A stretch of DNA of 64,000 bases from Diphasiastrum complanatum (GCA_029204225.1 CM055101.1:32245683-32309682), one strand, 5' to 3'. Positions 23,001 through 33,225 are shown, counted from the first letter of the stretch. Program-made: numbers and translations. Notes: a model not told the origin generated them from the letters alone.

Positions 23001-26000
23001 AATCCTTATCAAATAGGGTAATATTCAACTCAACCACATTGATATGCCCTTCCCTTTCAAAGGTCAAACCTTATCCTGAACATTGATTGGCATTCAACCT
23101 TTGGGCGAGGTCATTGTGGACATTCGTAAGCTTGTATTTAAAGTCGTGCATGTGGACAAGTCATTCACACCACAAGGTGTTAATAAAAGTTGCATTAGAA
23201 CAACATTCCAAAGGCATAGCGTTTTGGAACACAATGTTCAAGAACGTAGGAACGACGGGGTAGAAAATAAAAACCTACATTCTTTTTATTTACAACTAGT
23301 GGAACACCCTATTAGTAGACACGCAAACTAGGAGCAATAGTAGGTTTCAAACTCTAGGGAGTTCTATTGTATGCAGCATATCATTGTCAAGTTAGTTACT
23401 CCTTGCCTTCTCAATGATATCTACGTCCAAGCTTGCATGTTACAAATCTAGAGTGTTGAGGAAGGAGTGCTACCAAGAAAGGAAATCAAACTTCACGAGG
23501 ATCAAGTTTTGTGACTTTGGAATTTGGATTAAGCTTGCTTCAGTTACCAATAATTGCTCGTTCCGTATGTGTAAGAACACAATACCGTGCATGATGTGCA
23601 ACAAGGTACAACTTGGTAGAAGAATTCCCAACAAGACTTAAAAGATTTGTCGAAAATCATCTTCCAAGTGCATGGATACCGGTCCCATAACCATAGAGTG
23701 TAGTTGTTCAAGGGTTGATAAATGTTATTCAATACTTTGCATGATCTAAAAACGTAGCAACACAAACTCGGTTCCAATGCAACGAAAACTATAGTTTAGT
23801 CTTCCTAATACCTAATACCTAAAATAATTTAAAAGAAAACCCAAGAAAACCAAAAAACAAAACGTTCCGCTCTGGAACGACCTAAAATTATGGAACACGA
23901 TCGAAACGTAGAATGCAATGCATTTATCTATGGTGTTCATACTCGAGCTAATTATCAGCTTATTTTTGGCGAGGCAATTCATGAGAAGCCTCTCAAGTTA
24001 TGCAATTATAATATTACCAAGAACCTCCCAAAACCTTTAAGAAAGATCTTCATACCATAGTTGTAGACAAGATGCTCTGAAAAGATAAAAGACAACAAAT
24101 GTTGATAAAGATCTACGACAATGGCTTCCAATGATTAAACTTATAATTTAACAAAGAGTTATGACATTTAAACTTCATATATGAAATTACAACTTAGATA
24201 CTTGTTTAATAAGCTTTCAGAATTTTGACTTACGTATCACATGGAAAATGCCATCAACTGCACGAATGTGGGAAAGAAAGTTATTTCCAAGACCTTGACC
24301 TTGGTGTGCTCCTCTCACCAATCCAGCTATATCATGAACTTCTAAAAAAGCAGACACCTACAAGGACACATACAAATGTGTTAAGACAAATAGTCATTTA
24401 GTGATGTGAAACATTAAAGGTCACAATGGACGTCGGATTAAAAGATAAATACAAAACAAGATGTTTTTTAGAGTACATAGATAGACACAGATATCAGTAT
24501 AAACACATTAAAAAGAAGGAATATAAATTGAGTACATGATGACAAAATATTTAGATCAACAAATGATTATTTTTTTTATCACATGTAAATAAATCGCATA
24601 TTAAAGAATCTAAAAGAGACGCACTCAAGGGCTAATAATGTCTTATTGGACCCACCTCAAAGGCATATTCAAAGGAACTTAAAAATGTACACATACCAAA
24701 AACATTTGAACATTTTCTAGATCAATGTGTGGCCTGTGTTCATTGAACAAATTATTGAAGATTGTATGCAAATTGGCATGGTTGTCGCCCGCAATTGAAA
24801 AGCCCACAAAATAGCTATTTCCATAACACGACATCACTACTCGTTGGGCCTGTTTGAAAGTATGCCTCCAAGAAGCTTTTATAATACTCCAAAACAACAT
24901 TTCAGTACAATGATAATATGATTCAACACCTTTTGGAAGAGAAGATTGAACTTCAACAAGTGATGCCAAGTAAAAGGTTGGAGACAACGCGGAAGAGTTG
25001 ATCATCGCATTTTTTGATATTTTTTGGGAGAGGTCAAGTTTAAAAAAGATGTTCTTCAGCCCATTATGCAAATGCTCAGCTTGGCCAATTGGGATAAGCC
25101 TTGCATAAGCAATCTTTATAAGGGGATGGACCACATCATATACAAGGTCCCAAGTCAAACTTAGTGTTCACCACACTGCTCATTTGTTTACCAAGGTTGT
25201 TGTAAAGCAATGAGGTATCTAAATAGGTCAGCATGTTACATTCGAAAGATCAGATACTTTACTACTTATTGCCTCTGATAGTAATGTCATCCAATTCAAT
25301 AAAGACAATGTTTCGTTACTATTTATATAGACATTAAAAATAATCTTCGAATATATTTTGAATCTAATATCCAAGCTTAAGATTTGGAGAACAAATAATC
25401 AACAGAATTTATTGTGATGGTGGTGATGGAACTCCAACTCCTGACTTCGTGAACTTGAATTGGTCTATATGGCAACTATGTGAATTAGTCTTCATACTCC
25501 ATAAACAAATCACACCCTAAGATGTTGTTGACCGTACCAAATGAAAAAGGTTGAATGATTCACGCATTGCCCTGAAATCGTTTTGGGGGTGAGCTAGTGA
25601 TGCGTGATGCATGAACAAAGATACAAGTCAATAGATGGCAATCTATGGGTCTCAAAGACAGGAGTCCTTTATTCAATCACTACCCTAACAAGGAAGAACT
25701 TATGTTTTGCAACTGCATAAATAATCGTATGAGTTAAAATTTATGGAATAGGTCAAATTGTTAAAATTTGACCACTTTTGAGTTTAAAAAAAAATTAAGA
25801 CGGTCTTCACATGTTAGATAATTACAAAAACATAATTTACTAATAACTGACTTTTTGTAGACATTACTATTCCTAGACATGTTAAAATTCATGATTTTTT
25901 TATTTGGGCATTATTATACCCATAGAACCCACGGTTCCCAGAACCGTGGGTCCTGGGAACCGTGGAAGGAACCGTACCACGGTTCCTTGAACCGTGGTAT

Positions 26001-27515
26001 GGTTCATCTAAATAAATATTTAATTAATTAACTAATTAATTCCCCCCCCCCAAAACCCCTTCCTGCCAATGATGAGGCATGATGTGATTCGCTACACTCA
26101 CAGACGGACGATCCTGCTGCTTTGGCTACGATCATGTCATGCAAATTCGAGAATCCATTTCACATGACTTCTTCGCCGCTGACTTTCCGGTGAAGGATTC
26201 TGCCGCATGACTTCACATGTCTTCTTCGCCTTATGCATTCCATCAGACTCCAGAGGAAGGATCCCGCCCGCTGACTTTCCGCTGAATTAATTCTGCTGAT
26301 TCCGCTGCATGACTTCCCGCTGACTTTCCACACAATAATATATAAAAAATAATTAATTAATAACTACACGCGGTTCACCACGGTTCTGGCAAAAAAAAAT
26401 TGAGAACCGCACAGTTCACTGTACGGTTCTCAGAACCGTGGTGAACCGCCCACGGTTCACTAATTCTATGATTATACCACACTTGTGGTGCAATTGTAAA
26501 CACAATACATACTACATGCCTTCCCTAAATAGGACACATCAAGGATTTCACTTGTAGGGTTGATACATTGAGAAAGTGCGAAGCTTCCATTGATGTAACA
26601 TTTTGTTGAAAAAAATATTATTGTCCTGTCTATACAAATCTTTATTTTGTCAGTACCACTAGTTGTTCAAGTACAATTCACATGACTTCGAATTTTCATA
26701 TTATATGTACGAAGTTCTAGAGAGATTGTTCAAGATGACTCCACACTTTCAATCTAATGCTTTGTATCCACTTGTCATTCATATTGCCATTTGATGTCTA
26801 GATCCAAGATAAATCTGAATACCTAGCGCTAGTGAGTAACTTCCTTCCCTCCCTCTCCCTCCCTTTCTAAACAAATAACAAGCTGCGCGCCCGTGCACAC
26901 ACACACTAGTGAATAACTCCCTTTCCTCCCTGTCCCTTTCTTTTTGAATAGATAAGAAAAAAGCATAGGCTTTTTTTCCAACCTCACTTTTGGGCTTGTA
27001 GAGCTGACAAAGCCAATCAAAGCGATCATCAGGAACAAACACACGAGCTTCATTGGGCTCAATCGTACAAAATGGGAAGTTCTCAGCTGGAATGGCAAGC
27101 TTAGTCAACGTGTTAAAAAGCGTGGATTTGCCAACATTCGGAAGCCCAACCTGCACACACACATATATGACATCAGCACAATCATTTCCCATATCAGAGA
27201 CAAAAACTAAGGAAACAACCAATTGCAGCAACAAGAAAGAGCTGAAATTCTTAACAAAAACTTAGCCATAGCAAAATATATGAAGCAAACCAGACTTATC
27301 TATGCTATGTGCACATGAAAGCAAAAGCGCAGAGTCTATCATGAGATATAACAAACTGAGAAAACCCAATATTTTCATCTTATGCCTAACATGCTTTAAC
27401 TCGAGCACAGCAGAAGTAAGGATAGTACAATGCCAATTTTCAAATGTGAAGAGAAACGGCCAATAATGGGTCGCTCCGGAGCCGTCTCCTTCGTCTTGGA
27501 TGCCTTGGGCGGCAT
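11974..27515 (-). CDS. OLA1: OLA1, Obg-like ATPase 1 (YchF family), 5' part of the gene, six exons
   Basis: YchF-subfamily P-loop protein, cytosolic, binding ATP in preference to GTP and linked in other organisms to ribosome/translation and stress responses. Exons (minus): 27515-27429 ([20 protein letters not shown]...), 27150-26983 (P-loop [23 protein letters not shown]), 24357-24234 (DIAGLVRGA, the G3 motif; [15 protein letters not shown]), 16157-16066 ([18 protein letters not shown]), 12469-12371 ([13 protein letters not shown]), 12087-11974 ([15 protein letters not shown], ending VVYL). All joins are GT-AG and keep frame; exon 3/4 splits an Arg codon (C|GA). The 228 residues contain no stop. 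The NKxD-equivalent region after VVYL and the C-terminal TGS domain must lie left of the window. Introns are 278, 2625, 8076, 3596 and 283 bp, then more than 11.9 kb, and hold most of the transposons. The start is chosen because MPPK and [16 protein letters not shown] match plant OLA1 N-termini. Confidence 0.93.
12760..13090 (+). repeat. Leader-type repeat related to 17513-17830
   Basis: The order of short blocks (GATCAACGGTGGAGG, TTTTCATTAAAAAAA, TTGAAAAGGACCC, then CTTGGAATGTACCTGCAAG) is repeated in diverged form at 17513-17830. Each copy stands just upstream of a plus-strand copia relic, so I read both as LTR/leader remnants of one copia family. Confidence 0.5.
13091..14275 (+). pseudogene. 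Ty1/copia pol relic: GAG-pre-integrase and integrase
   Basis: [19 protein letters not shown] at 13170-13225 is the segment between protease and integrase. A degenerate pre-integrase with LWHNRF-like sequence follows near 13415. The integrase core is at 13640-13955: [19 protein letters not shown] (catalytic Asp), [18 protein letters not shown] (second Asp) and [15 protein letters not shown] (catalytic Glu region). FRCKAFVHI and a degenerate [11 protein letters not shown] end near 14190. RT and RNase H are absent between there and the polypurine tract, so the element has a large 3' deletion. It lies in OLA1 intron 4, antisense to the gene. Confidence 0.88.
14299..14740 (+). mobile_element. 3' LTR of the intron-4 copia, 442 bp
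   Basis: TGTTAGAGTTAACG at 14299 follows the polypurine tract AAGGGGGAG (14290-14298). The end is TTTTCTAACA, giving inverted TGTTAG/CTAACA termini. The 5' LTR is missing or diverged to the 12760-13090 repeat. Confidence 0.8.
14741..16065. repeat. OLA1 intron 4 remainder with a dispersed repeat
   Basis: No gene is seen. A repeat with the core TATCAATGTTATGTCTAAG followed by CACTACCTAACATAACA occurs at 15408-15450. A shorter relative is at 15033-15072 and a third copy is at 22148-22245 in intron 3. The 15408 and 22148 copies continue together for about 100 bp (AGTCCAACCACAAAGTCCTAGA and its variant). Family unknown. Confidence 0.5.
16158..16980. other. OLA1 intron 3, AT-rich stretch without recognised features
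   Basis: No coding motif, LTR border or repeat recognised. Short frames on both strands show no family resemblance. Confidence 0.5.
16991..17019 (+). repeat. (GA)n microsatellite
   Basis: About 14 uninterrupted AG units. Frames through it (Glu-Arg or Ser-Leu repeats) are artefacts. Confidence 0.9.
17125..17195 (-). other. tRNA-like domain in the 3' LTR of the TRIM
   Basis: On the minus strand: A-box-like TAGCTCATTGGTAGA (17189-17175), then B-box-like GGTTTGAATCC (17146-17136), spaced as in a tRNA. The T arm folds well (CTGGG/CCTAG around a 7-base TTTGAAT loop). The D-stem pairing is damaged, and the acceptor stem pairs only partly. It looks like an internal Pol III promoter derived from a tRNA, not a working tRNA gene. 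Confidence 0.7.
17391..17462 (-). other. tRNA-like domain in the 5' LTR of the TRIM
   Basis: Minus strand: GGCGGATAGCTCAGTGGTAG then AGCA, with the D stem GCTC/GAGC intact and the A-box at 17456-17442. The B-box is TGTTTGAATCC (17412-17402), one base off consensus. This copy keeps the D arm and loses the T-stem pairing, the reverse of the other LTR. Confidence 0.7.
17513..18090 (+). repeat. Copia leader / 5' remnant
   Basis: Diverged second copy of the 12760-13090 repeat (CATTCTCATTAAAAAA, GTGAAAAGGACCC, GTACCTGCAAGTACGG), followed by non-coding sequence up to the gag start of the next copia relic. Confidence 0.5.
18091..19382 (+). pseudogene. Ty1/copia relic: gag start, then RT end and RNase H
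   Basis: Starts with a copia gag N-terminus at 18091 ([18 protein letters not shown], then [10 protein letters not shown]). By about 18330 it has jumped to the integrase/RT linker ([26 protein letters not shown]), so most of gag, protease and integrase are deleted. Frameshifted linker and RT tail follow: [40 protein letters not shown] (18790-18865) and ILRYVK. The RNase H portion is near 18970-19380, with [27 protein letters not shown] and [11 protein letters not shown]. Stops occur at several points. No 3' LTR or polypurine tract is recognised after it. Intron 3 of OLA1, antisense. Confidence 0.87.
19383..21887. other. OLA1 intron 3, unassigned AT-rich stretch
   Basis: About 2.5 kb with no family recognised on either strand. 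Short frames lack motifs. Probably long-decayed repeat DNA. Confidence 0.45.
21888..22140 (+). pseudogene. Ty1/copia reverse-transcriptase fragment
   Basis: [20 protein letters not shown] then [20 protein letters not shown] and EEVYLE followed by a stop and [10 protein letters not shown]. This is the fingers/palm start of a copia RT (usual text DETFAPVARLSTIR and [15 protein letters not shown]). Only about 80 codons survive. Confidence 0.85.
22148..22245 (+). repeat. Second copy of the TATCAATGTTATGTCT repeat
   Basis: Collinear with 15408-15530 for about 100 bp with moderate divergence (TATCGATGTTATGTCTAGG, then AGTCCAAACACAAAGTCTTAGA). It directly follows the copia RT fragment, so it may be part of that element. 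Confidence 0.5.
22246..24233. other. OLA1 intron 3, 3' part without recognised features
   Basis: No motif-bearing frame. AT-rich and probably decayed repeats, up to the exon 3 splice site. Confidence 0.45.
24679..25158 (-). CDS. Unrecognised ORF (159 aa) in OLA1 intron 2
   Basis: An open frame of 159 codons in otherwise AT-rich, stop-rich DNA, on the same strand as OLA1. The composition looks protein-like (many Trp, Tyr, His, Phe; SFVGFSIAG-like hydrophobic segments near residues 117-122) rather than low-complexity. I see no catalytic motif, zinc finger or repeat, and I cannot assign it. It could be a decayed transposon exon, a gene fragment captured by a transposon, or chance. It is not part of OLA1, whose protein runs from exon 2 to exon 3 without a gap. 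Confidence 0.25.
   Translation of the reverse strand: MTWDLVYDVVHPLIKIAYARLIPIGQAEHLHNGLKNIFFKLDLSQKISKNAMINSSALSPTFYLASLVEVQSSLPKGVESYYHCTEMLFWSIIKASWRHTFKQAQRVVMSCYGNSYFVGFSIAGDNHANLHTIFNNLFNEHRPHIDLENVQMFLVCVHF
25921..26470. mobile_element. Non-autonomous hAT element (MITE), 550 bp, with 8-bp target duplication
   Basis: Flanked by an exact 8-bp direct repeat ATTATACC (25913-25920 and 26471-26478), the hAT signature. The termini are inverted: CATAGAAC at the left and ATTCTATG at the right. Subterminal zones of about 80-110 bp at each end are built of short palindromic copies of ACGGTTC/GAACCGT, so each end can fold on itself as well as pair with the other. The middle (26040-26340) is non-coding, with repeats of CATGACTTC and CTGACTTTCC. 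No transposase is encoded. It lies in OLA1 intron 2. Confidence 0.85.
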
Positions 27516-27760
27516 CGTGATCTGCTGATGCTGCTACTGCTGTTGCAGGCTTTGGTTATAGAGAAGGCGATTTGCTAATGCGGATCGTGACGCCAGAAGA
27601 AAAACAAGTGTGCAAATGATAGAATTAGGGTTCAAGCTTGGTGCTCTCTTGCATTTGAGCCAAAGATGTGTAAGCACTTGTTTTTGGAGGTGAACTTTTT
27701 GTTTAGGTCAACCTTTTTCTTTTACTTTTTCTTTTTCTTGTGCAAAGAGAGAATAACTTT
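27516..27760 (-). promoter_or_regulatory. OLA1 5' untranslated region / proximal upstream DNA
   Basis: Directly before the OLA1 ATG the minus strand carries a CAG-rich leader (CAACAGCAGTAGCAGCATCAG). No convincing TATA box is seen within 200 bp, which would fit a housekeeping gene; the transcription start cannot be placed. Confidence 0.4.
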
Positions 27761-27972
27761 GTGATATGCCACAAAGGCCTTGTCGATAACATTGTATTGT
27801 ATTCTGTAAAATGTGAATCCTAGGTATTTTGTAAAATATGAAAGCTAAATGCAAAATACTGATGATGTTCTATGTTCTATGTTTACCTATGAATACTCAT
27901 ATTCCGTTGTTTGGTCTCACACCCCACTGTGCATGAATTATTACTTGCATGTATGACTAACTTAAGAATACC

Positions 27973-28116
27973 TACCATCTACTATAGCCAACCTTCAAAA
28001 CCTTAAGAACTTTCTTTAACATTGACTTTTTCACAAACTACACTTACCATCTACTATAGCCAGCTTTCAAAACCTTAAGCAATTTCTTTAACATTGACTT
28101 TGTCACAAACTACACT
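27973..28116 (+). repeat. Two-copy tandem duplication, 72-bp unit
   Basis: The unit beginning ACCATCTACTATAGCCA and continuing through TTTCTTTAACATTGACTTT is present twice in tandem with a few substitutions. Confidence 0.8.
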
Positions 28117-28620
28117 GACCAACTTGAATACATAGTAGACTGTCTTTGAAAGGCAAGGGCCAAAAATAGAGGTTTTATTATAAACAAACTACCACCTCTT
28201 GAGAGAGCTATAAGTCAAACAAATCAAAAAGATTAGAAAATCTCCCCCTTAAATCACTTCATTAGTTTTTGCCTTCCTTTTTATATCTACCCTTAAGAGA
28301 GGCAATAAGTAGTACAAGGGGAGCTACTAGGCGGCCCGTAGTCAATCACTTAATTAATTAGTCATTTTTGTTTTCTTGTATCTGCCCACACATAGGCAAG
28401 GATGTGAACTTGGCTAGGCAAAGCTAGCCCATACAAGCTATACCACCACACCATACATGGGTTGATCTATCGAGGAGTTGTTTCAAGTTAGTCTTTGAAA
28501 TTGATATTTCCAAGATGGTGATAGGGCAACTCAAAAAGAGCAAGGACATGTGAAAGTGACCCTAGGTTTTACCATCCATAACCAAATACAACCACATAAT
28601 AAGGCCCCATTGGGAGTTGA
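28117..28620. other. Intergenic, nothing recognised
   Basis: Upstream of OLA1, AT-rich, no coding or repeat feature I can support. Confidence 0.5.
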
Positions 28621-29363
28621 TGCCTGTGAGAGTGACAAGATCAATTCACAAGTGCAGTTATGCTACATAAGCTATCGAACACATAAGCTAATCAGAAATA
28701 CACATAATTCAAAGGCCAAATGAAAGTGTATTTTCTCTCTCCACTGTAACTAACTATATACATAGAGTTCATTTCTTACGATAGTCTTGCATGGCAAGGC
28801 TGCCGTTAACGGGACCAAGTCTTGACACCTAGACCGATAAGGTTCACAGTAGTTGTGCGCTAAGCGCTATGATCCTACTACGCTTCTTCAATTGACCGCA
28901 ACTGACAAATAAATCTCTCTCTATCGTCTTGGATTCCTCTCACTTTCTCGATAGATTCTGATTTTAATTATTCATATAATCTATTGTGATTGGTTGTTTA
29001 TTCTAGATTGCTTCTCCTATATGCATATTCTAATCCTATACTTTGTGTCTATATATACAAAGTAACAGAGTTTATCATCCAATCACTTCTTGCAAATGAT
29101 GTGTTTAACACTAAGTGAGTGTTTGCAAGCAGAGACTAATATGATCAGGACATTCTGCATTATGAACTGTAGTCAATAGGCGGACAATGATAATTATATG
29201 CATACAATAGCATGATCGAACAGTGGCATGGTCTGCATCGGATTCGGTAGATAGTTAGTTGATAATCAATAGTTTAGGCTGTTATAAAGAGTGAGTATGT
29301 ATAGTGGATAGGAGTTCTCAGAAGATAGAATTAGGCGATTAGGAGTAAGGTTAAACTCAAACA
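28621..29363 (-). mobile_element. Putative 3' LTR of a minus-strand copia
   Basis: The inner edge is firm: minus-strand AAGGGGGAG polypurine tract (29372-29364) then TGTTTGAG at 29363. A TATA-like TATATATAG on the minus strand lies near 29050. The outer edge near 28620 (plus TGCCTGTGAG) is a guess. Confidence 0.5.
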
Positions 29364-29419
29364 CTCCCCCTTAAGCTTATTGCAGAAACCTGACTAAAAA
29401 TTCAACATACTAAATAAAG

Positions 29420-30440
29420 TAATATGGTTTTCTTTAACCAATGGTTGTGTCATCCTGGAGTAATCCTCTAAGCTCGATAATCTCCTTTACTGTAGAGGTG
29501 GTTGTGACATATTCAGACTTAGTAGAGGACAAAGAAATGCATTTCTGCTTTCGACTATTCCATGAAATGGGTTCTCTTACAAGAAAACATAAGTAGCCAT
29601 AAGTGGATTTTCTGGTATCCACATCTCTAGCCCAATATGAGTTTAAATAACCTTTCAAGATTAATGCATCCATTGAATTTCCATCATAACACAAAGCATA
29701 ATGCTTTGTGGCTTATGTACCTCGATACTCTCTACAGAACTTTCAAATGTAGTAGGCCTAGATTCGACATGTATTGAGATAGTGTGCTGATTGTGAAAGC
29801 GATTTCAGGTCGTGTGTAGATCATGGCATATATGAGAGCCAATGGTCGATTGGTAGGGGTATTTGCACATTTCTTTTCTCTCTTCCTTAGACTACTTCGG
29901 ACACATGTCCTTAGATAGTTTGAATCTTGGATCCATAAGTGAGTCTATGATTTTGCAATTTTCCATGTCATACTTGTGAAGTACATTAATTAGATAACTT
30001 TGTTGGCTTATAGTGATTCTTTTACTTGTTTTGTCTCTTGTGATCTCTATGCCAAGTAGGCAGTGTATTGGGCCCGAATCATTCATTTTGAATTCCTTCG
30101 ATAATATCTGCTTTGGTATCATGCAACAACTAATTTGAATTGCTGATGATTAACTAATCATTGACATAAAGTGCTATTATGACATAGCTTGAGCCTCTGT
30201 ACTATAGATACACATTTGCATATGCATAACTAGAAGTAAAATGATGCTGCAACAAGAATAGATTTTTCCTTTCAAAATAGGCTCTTGAAGCTTGCTTTAA
30301 CCCGTAGAATTTGCAGACTTTATGCTCTTGACCGTGAAGGACGTAACCTTCTGGTTGATATATATAAATGTCTTCTTGTATGTATCCATTAAGGAATGTT
30401 GTGGTTTTTCTTGAATCCTTGTATCGGATAGGCTTCATTT
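29420..30440 (-). pseudogene. Ty1/copia RT and RNase H relic (minus strand)
   Basis: Read right to left. RT: FLNGYIQEDIYIYQPEGYVL and CKFYGLKQASRAYFE (30380-30240), then ALYVND where copia RT has YVDD (near 30165). The connection region SKEFKMNDSGPIHCLLGIEI is at 30095-30030. RNase H has YWARDVDTRKSTYGYLCFL (29640-29585) and ISLSSTKSEYV. Frames shift between blocks and stops are frequent. Gag, protease and integrase are not recognisable to the right, so only the 3' third remains. Confidence 0.87.
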
Positions 30441-31480
30441 TATTGATGAGGTTCTCATGGTTTTTATAAGGTATCAGGGCAGATCCGTGCCATTTTAATC
30501 CTTCTATAAAAACCGTTTATCTTACGCAAATCCATGTTGTCCAAGATAATTTGAGGAGAAACCTTGCTTTGGGATAGCGTGGGTGTCATTAAACGTAGAA
30601 AAATCATATTACCTATGAAGTGATACAGTCGAACTGAATAGAAACCAACTAAATTCTGTGTTTTAGGTTCTTTATTAGTCACCTAGAATGGAATATATTT
30701 GTGAAGAGACACCTTACCTTTCGAGTATAGGTGATGCTTGCAAGATCTGAAAATTAATCGAAAAACCCTTACCTGGATGATTGTAGCAGTGGTCTCTTGT
30801 GAGGATGCCATGTTTAGTCCCCTCGAGTGCTCTTGCCTTCCTTAGTCTTAAAACGTTCATACCGTTATTGTCAGCCATTGTGAAAGCGATAATAAGTACA
30901 TTAAGGAGAGCCCATCATTCATAGCTTATACAAATATGAAGTGAATGGTTTCATGTGCATACCTGTGTAAACGCTTATCGCTTTATGGTTCGAAACCGAA
31001 CCTAATCAAAAATGAAGATAGTAGTAATATTCGATGCTACAGAGAGTGCAAGTTTAATTTGTTAGTGCTTACACATAGTAGTCTTCCCTGTGAAGAAGCA
31101 ATAAGTCACAAGTATGATAACGAAACTGGTTATAGCATGAGGTATACTAAACATAATCAGCATGTGCCAGCAACTGAGTTGTATCTTTTGGTAATAGTAT
31201 GATACTACAGTAGTTTTGTTTCTGGAGTATGTATGTAACCCTTAGTTACTTATGGAACAACCACACATTCACGCTGTCCTTTGAAGGATAGTAAAGCATA
31301 CTATAAACAGTAGTTAACAAATTACATTATCATCCATTCATATCTATGATATGGAGTTTGAATCCATATAACCATTTGTGAGATAGGAAATGCTTCATCA
31401 CTGACCATAATGAAGCACATGCCTCAACCTATCATACACGATGCATAGCTATCATTATCATACTTTTTGAAGTATGCGAA
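30441..31480. other. Intergenic, nothing recognised
   Basis: No family-bearing frame. A minus-strand frame starting MADNNGMNVLRLRKARALEG near 30880 could be the start of a gag, but I cannot support it. Confidence 0.4.
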
Positions 31481-31489
31481 AGGAATTCT

Positions 31490-31722
31490 TGGTTCATCGC
31501 TGGACAACTACCCATAAGTATCAACTTTTGATTATCTTGCTCAGGATAGATCGTTGCAGGTCCATCGCTGGACAACAACCTATCCATCCTCAACAAGACT
31601 CTCCATTATTGAGTGAGCTTCATCGCTGGTCCATCATTGGACAGCGGATAGAATATGGAGTAAAAGTCATGTCAAAAATAGTAATGTGAACCTTCACTGA
31701 TCCATCGCTGGACAGGGGATTC
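31490..31722 (+). repeat. Four interspersed hairpin motifs (TCCATCGCTGGACA)
   Basis: The motif CATCGCTGGACA, most often as GTCCATCGCTGGAC or TCCATCGCTGGAC, recurs near 31495, 31561, 31620-31645 (as a variant pair) and 31701. The 5-bp arms GTCCA/TGGAC around TCGC make a small stem-loop. The separating sequence is unrelated. Confidence 0.6.
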
Positions 31723-32090
31723 ATACCTTCCCATTTATCATCAATCACATCTGATAACTTTCATAAGTATACAAGAGATGAATGCAACTACATGATACGA
31801 GCAAAACCACATGCCATAGAGTTTGAAGCAGATAACTTCAAGCCAGGGAGGGCGCCATCTCTTCCAAACTTCTTCTCACCATAAAGTAGAAGAGACTCCT
31901 TTGAGAACATGCTACATATAGCGTTTCTGTAGGAAGTATCGTGGAAGCTCCCCTTCAACCAAAAGTGGTCAGAAAATTCTTTTTGAAAAAGTATCAAAAC
32001 AGGTTGGGTTGGCAAACAAAGTTTAGGACCCTCATATCATAACAGTTTGTTTATAGAGTGATCAAGGGTAATAATTTTTTATAAAGAGTC
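31723..32090. other. Intergenic, nothing recognised
   Basis: No motif-bearing ORF or repeat. Confidence 0.4.
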
Positions 32091-32091
32091 C

Positions 32092-32092
<1 letters not shown>

Positions 32093-32188
<96 letters not shown>

Positions 32189-32197
32189 TGTGTGTGT
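32093..32197 (+). repeat. (AG)n/(TG)n microsatellite
   Basis: About 47 AG units followed by a short TG run. The long Glu-Arg or Ser-Leu frames over it are artefacts. Confidence 0.95.
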
Positions 32198-33225
32198 TAG
32201 GGCTTTTTTTGGCAGGGGGTTGGTCCAACCAAAACGTCCTAAAACGGTCAAGGGGTCCCACCTCTAATGGTGGTTCGGCCCTACGTGAGCAACAGAAGAT
32301 TTGCCACTTCCAACCCTAATGGCCCTCTCTATTGCCCCGTGCTCCCCAACCGATGAGAGTTTTCCAGGCTCTCAGAGATACGGTTGCAAGGAAGGGGTGC
32401 TAATACTTCTAGTGCAATGATTCACTAGCTTTCTAGAATTATGGTTCCGTAAAAACTTCTGATTGCTAATTCGCTAATGTCTCTTTCCCCATTGAATTCG
32501 GCTTACAGTAAGTAAAGATCTTACACGGGCTGGAAACCGATTTACTGTCTATGATGTGCTCGTGGGGTGCAAGTTATATGCACCGCTTTGTTTGCTAAGC
32601 GGTGGTATTTTCGCCTACCGTCGGATCTAGGTATTTCGCTAGACAATACTGACGGCGGGTGTGACTAGTGTGACGCTTAACCAAGGCGGTGTATTTCAAC
32701 CGCGGATGGTGGACGGCCCGCTTTGGTGTTTCACAGAGGTCGGGTCCAATTAATATGCTTCATAATGGAAAACAAACGATTCCAACTTGACGATTTCCAC
32801 AATTTATCAATCATGTCGTATGTCAACTAGTTTATAGACCGGCCAACAACCACATGCAGTTACTATGAAGGAAAACCAGGCAATGTATGATCTACTAGTA
32901 GCTATCACACACCATAACATGGTCATGACAAAACATACTACTTTATGTTTATTGGTACAAATAGAGTTTGAAAAATCAGAACATACCTCAATGCGCAATT
33001 AGGTAGTCGGTTCGTGGAAACTCTAGTCATGAACCTTGTAGCAAAAATCAGAGCCATGCATGTTGACGCAGTTTTCTCCACTCTATGTGTGTCCGATCGA
33101 AGTAAAAAGAGAAAATGAAGAAAATGAAAGTTTCTGGAATATGCAAGGTGCGATTGAAATGTTAACGGTTCAGTTGAGAAAAAAATGAACCGAAATTCTG
33201 TAAAACAAACAGGCCAGAAAGATAC
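32198..33225. other. Intergenic, nothing recognised
   Basis: It contains a GC-richer patch (32560-32750) with GCGGTG/CACCGC inverted motifs, but no gene or RNA I can name. Confidence 0.4.

Noticed and set aside
30466-30482. GGTATCAGGGCAG as a plus-strand primer-binding site
   Set aside because: It resembles the tRNA-iMet site, but the DNA on both sides belongs to a minus-strand copia and there is no LTR end before it.
32092-32319. Long Arg-Glu and Ser-Leu open frames on both strands
   Set aside because: They are translations of an (AG)n microsatellite. The same holds for the frames at 43454-43847, 16837-17087 and 45591-45862.
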